This document shows positions 57,304-64,000 of a stretch of DNA of 64,000 bases, in pieces. Position 1 is the first letter of the stretch; every line of letters begins with the position of its first letter. Under the pieces are notes generated by a model. The model searched no databases, was not told where the DNA came from, and saw only the letters and a program-made list of their open reading frames with translations. The stretch lies in NCBI GenBank assembly GCA_017471175.1, contig JAFUVS010000003.1, positions 1 through 64,000 of the forward strand. The letters run 5' to 3'. The DNA is from Paludibacteraceae bacterium (GTDB lineage: Bacteria > Bacteroidota > Bacteroidia > Bacteroidales > Paludibacteraceae). The position numbers and the translations under genes were made by a program.

Positions 57304-57310
57304 CTATTTT

Positions 57311-57329
57311 GGCAGACCCGTTGTCTGCC
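57311..57329 (+). other. Short hairpin before nadB
   Basis: GGCAGAC (57311-57317) pairs with GTCTGCC (57323-57329) over a 5-base loop, just ahead of the nadB ATG. No T-run, so it could affect translation or RNA stability. Confidence 0.35.
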
Positions 57330-57338
57330 CCTTTCTAT

Positions 57339-58940
57339 ATGACTGAAAAATACGATTATCTGATTATAGGCGGCGGCGTAGCCGGTATGAGCCTCGCCCT
57401 CAAGGTGGCGCGCGAACAGAAGTACCGTATTGCCATTTGCTGCAAGACAACGCTTGACGAAGCCAACACCGCCAAAGCACAAGGCGGAGTGGCAAGCGTG
57501 ACGAACCTCCTCAAAGACGACTTTGAGAAGCATATCCACGACACGATGGTGGCAGGCGACTGGCTCAGCGACCCCGCTGCCGTGGAGCAGGTAGTGCGTA
57601 ACGCACCTGCACAAATAGCCGAGTTAGTCCACTGGGGCGTTAATTTCGATAAGAACGCCGACGGACAGTTTGACCTCCACCGCGAGGGCGGACACTCCGA
57701 GTTCCGTATCCTCCACCACGCCGACGATACAGGGGCAGAGATTCAGCGCGGACTGATGGAAGCCGTGCGCCATACCCCCTTTATCACCGTCCTTGAGAAC
57801 CATTTCGCCGTCGAAATCATCACCCAACACCATCTCGGACAATTAGTCACCCACCATACGCCCGATATTGAATGCTACGGAGCCTATATCCTCAATCCCG
57901 ATACGCAGAAGATTGATACCTATCTGAGCCGTATCACCGTCATCGCCACCGGCGGCGTGGGGGCAATCTATAGTTCGACCACCAATCCCAACATAGCCAC
58001 CGGCGACGGCATAGCGATGGTGCATCGCGCGCGCGGACAAATAAAAGATATGGAGTTCGTGCAGTTCCATCCCACCGCTCTCTTCCACCCGGGCGAGACC
58101 CATCCCGCCTACCTCATCACGGAGGCAATGCGCGGCTACGGCGGCATCCTTCGTTTGCCGAACGGCGAGGAGTTTATGCAGAAGTACGATGCGCGTTTGA
58201 GCCTCGCTCCGCGTGACATTGTGGCACGCGCCATTGACAACGAAATGAAGATTCACGGTCTTGACCACGTCTGCTTGGACGTTACCCATAAAGACCCCGA
58301 CGAGACACGCCGCCACTTCCCCAATATCTACCAGAAGTGCCTCAGTATAGGTATCGACATCACCAAAGACTATATCCCTGTAGCCCCGTGTGCACACTAT
58401 ATGTGCGGAGGAATCAAAGTCAACCTCAACGGCGAGAGTACCATTCATAGGCTCTATGCTATCGGTGAATGCAGTTGCACCGGACTGCACGGCGGCAACC
58501 GCCTGGCAAGCAATTCGCTCATCGAAGCCGTAGTCTATGCCGACGCAGCGGCACGCCATAGTCTTAGCGTCATATCCGACTACGACTTCAACGATCGTAT
58601 CCCCTCATGGAACGATGAAGGCACTATGTCCAACGAAGAGAAAGTACTCATCTCGCAAGACAAGAAAGAGGTCGGGCAGATTATGTCCGCCTACGTAGGT
58701 ATCGTGCGCAGCGACCTCCGTCTGCACCGTGCATGGGAACGGTTAGACCTGCTCTACGAAGAAACCGAAGACCTCTTCAAGCGCGTGCGCCCCACCAAAG
58801 ATATTTGCGAACTGCGCAATATGATTAACGTCGGTTATCTCATCACCCGTCAAGCTCTTCAGCGCAAAGAGAGTCGCGGCTTGCACTACACCATCGACTA
58901 CCCGCGTCAAGACCAAACACCCCCTAAAGAGGTATGGTAA
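57339..58940 (+). CDS. nadB: L-aspartate oxidase
   Basis: It oxidises aspartate to iminoaspartate, the first step of NAD synthesis, often using fumarate as acceptor. The FAD-binding GGGVAGMSLALKV motif is at the N-terminus, followed by KAQGGVASV, GHSEFRILH, ATGGVGAIYSSTTNP, EFVQFHPTALF and HYMCGGI and GECSCTGLHGGNRLASNSLIE. I start at ATG 57339 (533 residues). The longer frame from TTG 57309 covers the hairpin and adds ten residues without support. Confidence 0.95.
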   Translation: MTEKYDYLIIGGGVAGMSLALKVAREQKYRIAICCKTTLDEANTAKAQGGVASVTNLLKDDFEKHIHDTMVAGDWLSDPAAVEQVVRNAPAQIAELVHWGVNFDKNADGQFDLHREGGHSEFRILHHADDTGAEIQRGLMEAVRHTPFITVLENHFAVEIITQHHLGQLVTHHTPDIECYGAYILNPDTQKIDTYLSRITVIATGGVGAIYSSTTNPNIATGDGIAMVHRARGQIKDMEFVQFHPTALFHPGETHPAYLITEAMRGYGGILRLPNGEEFMQKYDARLSLAPRDIVARAIDNEMKIHGLDHVCLDVTHKDPDETRRHFPNIYQKCLSIGIDITKDYIPVAPCAHYMCGGIKVNLNGESTIHRLYAIGECSCTGLHGGNRLASNSLIEAVVYADAAARHSLSVISDYDFNDRIPSWNDEGTMSNEEKVLISQDKKEVGQIMSAYVGIVRSDLRLHRAWERLDLLYEETEDLFKRVRPTKDICELRNMINVGYLITRQALQRKESRGLHYTIDYPRQDQTPPKEVW

Positions 58941-59884
58941 GAGTCATTGCCCTTCATAGTGTCATCCCCCTCCGTTCCGAGCCTGCCGAAACGGCGGAGA
59001 TGTCCACGCAGATGCTCTTCGGCGAGACGGCTGACGTACTCGAAGACGCACGCCGCTGGACACGTATCCGGCTGCATCAGGACGGACAGACGGGATGGGC
59101 GGACACCAAAATGCTCACCCCGCTATCCGATGAAGAATGGAGCGAACACAAACGCAATGAAGCCATCGCCCTTTCTGTTCACAACGGTTTCATCCCTCGT
59201 GTCGCCCTGCCTATGACCTATGCCGTGAGCGAAAACAACGGACAGACCGTCCCGCTTACGGCAGGTACGCGACTGCTCGCATACAACAACGGCGTTTTTT
59301 CGCTTTTAGGAGTCCGATTCCGTATCGACCCGCAGGCGGTGTTAGTCAATCCGTTGATACTCAATCTTGAGAATCTGATGCAAGCCACCCGATTCTTCCT
59401 CAATATACCTTATCTGTGGGGCGGCAAGAACGCAATGGGAATGGACTGCTCCGGCTTCACGCAGACTATCTGTTCGCTTTTCGGCATCTCTCTGCCACGC
59501 AATGCTTCTGAGCAATATAGTCTTTCGCAGCGCATCAATAAGCGGGATGCACTGTTCAGCAGTATGAATCCTGTCTATTCATTAGAACACGCGCAGGCAG
59601 GCGACCTCCTCTTTTTCGACCATCCTGCCCATTTAGAAGACGATGCGCCGCACTCTTCCACAGAGATAGAGCGTGTTCCGCTTCCTGCTACCACGGATGC
59701 CCCTCCGAAGATAACGCACGTGGGTATTCTGCTTGATAAGAAGCGCATTCTGCATTGCTCGGGTCGTGTCAAGGTCGAGCGTTTGGACAACCACGGTATT
59801 CTTTCTATGGAAACAGCCGACGCTGCCCATCCCGACGGACGTTATACCCACCACCTCGTCCACCTCTCCCGCGCCGTGTTGTAG
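58934..59884 (+). CDS. NlpC/P60 cysteine peptidase with SH3-like region
   Basis: The 316-residue protein has an N-terminal SH3-like region (residues ~1-60, GQTGWADTKML) and a second beta region. The NlpC/P60 domain carries the catalytic Cys in MGMDCSGFTQT near residue 173, and His in KITHVGILL, with a later HCSGRV. It resembles the YkfC-type gamma-D-glutamyl-diamino acid peptidases that recycle cell-wall peptides. There is no signal peptide, so a cytoplasmic site is likely. It overlaps nadB by 7 bases. Confidence 0.88.
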   Translation: MVRVIALHSVIPLRSEPAETAEMSTQMLFGETADVLEDARRWTRIRLHQDGQTGWADTKMLTPLSDEEWSEHKRNEAIALSVHNGFIPRVALPMTYAVSENNGQTVPLTAGTRLLAYNNGVFSLLGVRFRIDPQAVLVNPLILNLENLMQATRFFLNIPYLWGGKNAMGMDCSGFTQTICSLFGISLPRNASEQYSLSQRINKRDALFSSMNPVYSLEHAQAGDLLFFDHPAHLEDDAPHSSTEIERVPLPATTDAPPKITHVGILLDKKRILHCSGRVKVERLDNHGILSMETADAAHPDGRYTHHLVHLSRAVL

Positions 59885-60133
59885 CCTTTGTTTTCCGCAA
59901 AATGTATATTTTTGCGCAGATCGAGTGCAATTTTAACAAAAATCTGCACTTGTTGAGTGCCCTTTTGTTTGTATATAAAAAGGGGACTTCTTTATTAGGC
60001 GTTTCAGATTCCTATTTTGCTATCTCAAGGTTACGTTTTTTAAGATAAAACGAAGAAATGAATAAAATTTTACGGCTGAAAATGTACTTTCTTTAAGATT
60101 GGGTGTACTTACCTTGCGAAAAGAGTGGTTTGT
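59885..60133. other. Gene-free AT-rich region
   Basis: No credible coding frame, tRNA or strong hairpin was recognised between the NlpC/P60 gene and the promoter at 60134. The stretch is AT-rich with several TTTTG-like words and no clear pairs. Confidence 0.5.
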
Positions 60134-60165
60134 TTTGCCGATTTGTGCCACTCGCAGTATTTTTG
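60134..60165 (+). promoter_or_regulatory. Promoter ahead of the giant secreted protein gene
   Basis: TTTG (60134-60137), 20 bases, TATTTTTG (60158-60165). Both elements match. The leader would be about 280 bases and includes the RhuM-like remnant. Confidence 0.6.
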
Positions 60166-60308
60166 TCCCGTCCGAAATATGGGGCTTTTTCATTATCAGA
60201 TAAATAGCCGCAAATTGGTATCGGACGTAACAAAATGAAATTAAAAACAAAACGGTTTATGAAACGTTTTTACAAGCATACGTTAATCAGTAACGTTCAA
60301 TCTATGGG

Positions 60309-60428
60309 AAAGATTATTTGCTGCGGGGCTATGCCGTCAATCCGCATGTGCGGTATATGGAGCAGCGTATCGATGCCAAGTTGCAAGAGCATACTGAGCA
60401 GATCCAAACAATAAAAGAAAGATTATAA
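60309..60428 (+). pseudogene. C-terminal fragment of a RhuM-like protein
   Basis: A 39-codon frame encodes YGKDYLLRGYAVNPHVRYME and continues with a helical end to TAA at 60426-60428. No start codon precedes it, and a stop lies at 60291. The segment resembles the region of virulence RhuM family proteins around a (Y/K)LLRGYAVN motif. It is probably a decayed piece of such a gene, left in the leader of the next gene. Confidence 0.5.
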
Positions 60429-60452
60429 TTAAGGAACAAAAAATAGAATGGT

Positions 60453-63400
60453 ATGAAAAAGATGAATCTTAAACGCATATTTAACTGGCTTTATGGTGAC
60501 GGCTTAGACCGAGCGATGACCGAGAGAAGACCGAGAGAAGACCGAGAGGCAATTTCCCCGGTCTATCGTCCCGTATGTGTCTCGTATGTGGCTCGTACAA
60601 TGCTCGTATGCCTTTTCCTCCTTCTTTTAGGAGGTTGGAATAGTCAGGCGTGGGGAGGAAACGTAACATTAAAAGTAACTGCTGAATCTTCTCCTTCTAC
60701 CAGTGGTTACGTTTATGTGGCAAAATCGAATAGTGCGCCTTCGAGTTATTCTCTTACCTCTGATTATGCAGATGAGGAAAAGTATTCTGCATATGTATTT
60801 GGCTATTTGACAGTAGAACAAACGTTCTATTTGTTTGCATCTGCAAAAGATGGTTATGGTTTTAGTGGCTGGTCAAAAAACTCTTCGGCTACTTCCGGTG
60901 ACACATCTAATCCAAAGTCAATTACTGTATCTGGAAAGAAAAATGGAACTGTAACAGATGGTCCGTATTATGCTATATTTACACCTATAACTGTTAGTTC
61001 TGCGGGAACGGCTTCTACGATTTCTTTCAGTAGTCCGGACACAAAGACATCTACTCTGTATTTCCCTGTTTCCAATGGTGCAGATAGTAACAGTGACTTT
61101 TATGCTCCAACCATTTCAGGAGAAGGGTGGTCTATTTCTTCATGGAAATTGAATACTTCTACTCATAAGGTTGAAGTGGTTTGTTCTTACATGGCTTATT
61201 CGTACACATCGCAAGGTGACCATGAAGCAACCGTGACTTTAACAACAAAAAGCAATAACTCCAATACAGGTAAGGTAAAAGCGAACGTAAACTTGACTCC
61301 ATCTTTGGTGGCAGATCCGACTTCGCTTGATTTCGGGATGTTTACCGTAAATGTGGATTCTAAAAAAAGCAAGACGGTAACATTGTCCTTTAATGTAAAT
61401 GCAATTACTTTCAGCAAAACAGATGATGCCTCTATCGCTCCTTTCTCTGCAACGTTTAGTGGAGACTATAAAACGCTTACGATTTATTATCAACCCACTT
61501 CTGTCGGAACCGGAACATGGGAGAGGGATTTGGTTGTATATGCAAAGAATAATCAAAGTGAACAATTAACTGCGACGCAGACGATTAAGTTAAAAGGTCA
61601 AGCGCAGTCGATTACCAATCCGGAATACACTTGCAATATTGCAGATAACTATATGGTGGATGCGTCTGCGTTGGATTTACAATCCTTGTGGACTTCTACC
61701 AGCAATGGAACAATCACCTATTCTATTGTATCTTTCACTCCGTCCAGCAGCAATAATATAGGAGCAACAGCCCCCGCTATCACAAACAACCGTCTGTCTT
61801 TAGGACAAGCCGGTACTTTGAAACTGAAACTGACACAAGCTTCAGCAACCAATTTTTATGCCGGAGAAGACACAAAGACAATCACCATTCATAAATACAA
61901 TAGTGCTTTTGCCAATGAGAAAGATTTGGATGTCAAGGTGGATGCCAATGTGACTTCTTCTTATTCGTTGAACTATTCCAAACCTAATGCGGCATATATC
62001 GGTGCAAACCATACTGCCGGTACTCCGACAGAGGGCGTGAACTCTACAGGTTTCTATTACACCTTGACGCAAACAGTCACTTCTTCCAATACGGTAGGCA
62101 GTCCGGATGCAACGGTGGCAATAACCTATAATGCAGGCAACAAAACGGCTACGGGTAAGAATGCCGGTACGGGTACTATTCATTTGCGCCAGCCGGAGAC
62201 CTATAAATACAAAGCAGCGAGTGCAGATATTAAGGTGACAGTAACGAAGAATGATCCGGTCTTTACATGGAAAAACGGACCGTATTACCACAACTCGTCT
62301 GTCAGCAATGTGTTCTCTTCGACGAACACCGATTTGGCTTACACAATCGGAACTTCTACCAATCCGGATGTGGCTTATGAGTCCGGTAATACGCTGACCG
62401 TCTTGTCAAAAGCCGGAACGGCTAACTTTACCGTTTCCCAGCCGGGGAACTATAAATGGAACGGCAAATCCGTAACCTACAGCGTAACCTCGGAGAATCC
62501 GTCTAACCATGTGACCTTCACCTATACGCAGGCAATGTATAATGATGGCAGTATTACTATTGCTAAGGTGAGTTCGAAGGGAACCGCTTGGGATGGTGGT
62601 AAATTGAGATTAGGAGGTTCAGATACCGGTATCGGAATAGGCTCGCCTGCATATGACTATGATGACAAGTATGTCGATATTGCTTTCAAAGGCATTCCTG
62701 AGAAAGTGACTTTTGAAATAGCCACCAATGCAGGTGCTGCAACTGGAGAGTATTGGTATGTTAAAGAGAGTTCGGATGGGAAAAACTGGTCGGGCGAAAA
62801 ATGGAGTTCTGAGCACGAAGGAGAAAGTTACGCTTCTTTCTCTGTACCTTTGTCCCAGACAGCCCGTTATATCCGTTTGTGCTATTCCGGTAACTTTGCC
62901 GGATATTTCAGAAACATTACTATTCACGAGTTGAAGAGGTTCACTCCGGATCCAAGCAGTTTGGATTTCGGAACGCATCCTATTAATGAGACCTGCGCAT
63001 CGCAAACCTTTGCTTTCAATTATGCCAATGTGGGTCATAATGTGACGCTTGCTACCAATGATTCGCATTTCACCGTTACCCCGACAAAGATTACCAATAT
63101 CGGTGGCGAAAAAGTGGGTTCTACAACTGTTACCGTAAGTTATTCCACCACCGAGGCACACAAATCCAGCGGAGCCAAGATTACCATTACGGATGAGCTG
63201 GGCAATACGGCAACGGTTAATCTGTCCGGCGAAACAAAGAGACTGGATCCGACTATCACATGGAACCCGGACGATGCAACTTTCAATGTGGATGACAAGT
63301 TAACAGCGGTTAACGCGAATGAGTTAGAAGTAACGCTCTCTGTGGCGGCTGCGGATGAGGCTTATGTACATTGCGAGGGCAACACAGCCACTATGATTGG

Positions 63401-64000
63401 CGCCAAGACAGGTACCGTAGAGGTGACCGCGCATGTGACGGGAAATAGTATCTATAACGACAAAGACTTCACCAAAGAGATCTCGATTACCAATCTGACA
63501 AAGCAATATATCACATGGGAGCAGGATTTCTCCCGTCTTAAAACGACAGACGGCACCAAATCGATTGTTCTGAATGCATCCTCATCGAGCAGTTTGCCTG
63601 TGACATATGAGTTGGTAGGCGATAAGACCGGTCTTTCTCTTACCCAAAGCGGCGATACATGGACGTTGACCTACTTGGCTTCCGAGTGCAAGAACACCAC
63701 CATAGTTGCCAAACAAGGCGGCGATGCCACCTATGCACCCGCTTCGTCTGTATCGCTTCCGGTAAAAGTGATTGACCCGAAGAAGGTTTGCGACACCGAA
63801 GAGACGCTGGTGAACTCAACCGTAACACTCAAAGAAACGTCCGTTACTTACAATATAGATATTCCTCAATCCATGAATATCTCTTTGAGCCGTGTGAGAG
63901 GTGGATGGTATGTTTATCTGGTAGGCGTAGATGTGGAGTTTTATGATGGCAGGAACGGGACAGGAAGCCGGTTGTTGAAAAAATCGTATTCCCGTGACGA
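60453..64000 (+). CDS. Giant secreted repeat protein, cut by the window end
   Basis: At least 1182 residues, no stop reached. The first ~67 residues are an extended signal peptide: a charged Arg/Asp/Glu-rich stretch, then a hydrophobic core LVCLFLLLLGG and a likely cleavage after SQAWG. ATG 60600 is a shorter alternative start that keeps the core. Later: an InlB-type repeat near residues 110-150; anchor-D/ASPM-like Ig domains (SLDFGMF near 290, SLDFGTH near 840); three or more Ig-like domains between; a lectin/discoidin-like segment near 740-830. This is a modular cell-surface or exported protein. The early codons lie on 11-bp tandem repeats. Confidence 0.8.
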   Translation, partial: MKKMNLKRIFNWLYGDGLDRAMTERRPREDREAISPVYRPVCVSYVARTMLVCLFLLLLGGWNSQAWGGNVTLKVTAESSPSTSGYVYVAKSNSAPSSYSLTSDYADEEKYSAYVFGYLTVEQTFYLFASAKDGYGFSGWSKNSSATSGDTSNPKSITVSGKKNGTVTDGPYYAIFTPITVSSAGTASTISFSSPDTKTSTLYFPVSNGADSNSDFYAPTISGEGWSISSWKLNTSTHKVEVVCSYMAYSYTSQGDHEATVTLTTKSNNSNTGKVKANVNLTPSLVADPTSLDFGMFTVNVDSKKSKTVTLSFNVNAITFSKTDDASIAPFSATFSGDYKTLTIYYQPTSVGTGTWERDLVVYAKNNQSEQLTATQTIKLKGQAQSITNPEYTCNIADNYMVDASALDLQSLWTSTSNGTITYSIVSFTPSSSNNIGATAPAITNNRLSLGQAGTLKLKLTQASATNFYAGEDTKTITIHKYNSAFANEKDLDVKVDANVTSSYSLNYSKPNAAYIGANHTAGTPTEGVNSTGFYYTLTQTVTSSNTVGSPDATVAITYNAGNKTATGKNAGTGTIHLRQPETYKYKAASADIKVTVTKNDPVFTWKNGPYYHNSSVSNVFSSTNTDLAYTIGTSTNPDVAYESGNTLTVLSKAGTANFTVSQPGNYKWNGKSVTYSVTSENPSNHVTFTYTQAMYNDGSITIAKVSSKGTAWDGGKLRLGGSDTGIGIGSPAYDYDDKYVDIAFKGIPEKVTFEIATNAGAATGEYWYVKESSDGKNWSGEKWSSEHEGESYASFSVPLSQTARYIRLCYSGNFAGYFRNITIHELKRFTPDPSSLDFGTHPINETCASQTFAFNYANVGHNVTLATNDSHFTVTPTKITNIGGEKVGSTTVTVSYSTTEAHKSSGAKITITDELGNTATVNLSGETKRLDPTITWNPDDATFNVDDKLTAVNANELEVTLSVAAADEAYVHCEGNTATMIGAKTGTVEVTAHVTGNSIYNDKDFTKEISITNLTKQYITWEQDFSRLKTTDGTKSIVLNASSSSSLPVTYELVGDKTGLSLTQSGDTWTLTYLASECKNTTIVAKQGGDATYAPASSVSLPVKVIDPKKVCDTEETLVNSTVTLKETSVTYNIDIPQSMNISLSRVRGGWYVYLVGVDVEFYDGRNGTGSRLLKKSYSRD
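60507..60612 (+). repeat. Two 11-bp tandem arrays within the signal-peptide codons
   Basis: Array one: GACCGAGAGAA-type units at 60507, 60518, 60529 and 60540. Array two: CTCGTATGTGG-type units at 60569, 60580, 60591 and 60602. In both the period is exactly 11 bases, so a single frame reads three different codon phases. They lie in the N-terminal coding region and differ in sequence from each other and from the arrays at 39841 and 46340. Confidence 0.85.

Overview
The window looks like chromosome of a member of the order Bacteroidales. The evidence is the family content: PorQ and a GldJ-type lipoprotein of type IX secretion, an SdhC/SdhA/SdhB-type fumarate reductase of the Bacteroidetes kind, a CarboxypepD_reg outer-membrane barrel, and a BamA-family lipoprotein. 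Many promoters have the Bacteroidetes form TTTG-N19/20-TAnnTTTG, and Shine-Dalgarno sites are nearly absent. Genus cannot be fixed from this sequence alone. Most of the window is ordinary housekeeping chromosome. Accessory material sits at both ends, around 39.8-40.2 kb, and at 46.3-51.6 kb.

Layout. 1-4.5 kb: a degraded gene, a large secreted repeat protein and a nest of inverted repeats. 4.5-8.2 kb: fumarate reductase (frdC, frdA, frdB) behind a palindromic promoter. 8.2-10.5 kb (minus): gldJ-like lipoprotein and gcvH. 10.6-14.4 kb: folP, cdaA, metG, then an initiator tRNA on the minus strand. 14.6-27.4 kb: rnhA, HU (minus), rhomboid protease, a Wza/Wzz-type polysaccharide export pair running into topB, recA, an FAD oxidoreductase, tcdA, a DUF975 membrane protein, a thioesterase, a cation/calcium exchanger and two small unknowns. 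27.5-39.7 kb (minus): outer-membrane barrel, MsbA-like ABC exporter, lpxK, sppA, rnhB, BamA/TamL-like protein, deoD and kdsB, a cell-envelope block. 40-46.3 kb: ispH, cmk, porQ and tRNA-Leu on minus, then mfd on plus. 46.3-51.6 kb: accessory island (below). 51.7-59.9 kb: gyrB, a LOG-family protein, an unusual lectin-fold protein, kdsA, kdsD, nadB and an NlpC/P60 peptidase. 60.1-64 kb: a RhuM-like remnant and a giant secreted protein cut by the window edge.

The most interesting system is at 47.0-51.6 kb. A 95-residue precursor peptide has a twin-arginine signal followed by 11 cysteines placed exactly every fourth residue. It is followed by a radical SAM/SPASM enzyme, a SPASM-like partner without the radical SAM triad, a 92-residue accessory protein, tatA and tatC. 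I read this as a ribosomally made, Cys-crosslinked (CXXX-repeat) peptide that is matured and folded in the cytoplasm and then exported by its own Tat translocase. A terminator lies between precursor and enzymes, and a long, structured, promoter-proximal leader lies upstream of the precursor.

A second theme is short tandem arrays with an 11-bp period. There are four arrays at three loci, each with a different unit. Two lie in the 5' leaders of a family of small basic proteins, and two lie inside the first codons of the giant secreted protein, where they encode an extended signal peptide. Several promoters (frdC, gyrB, HU) also carry long perfect palindromes that look like operators.
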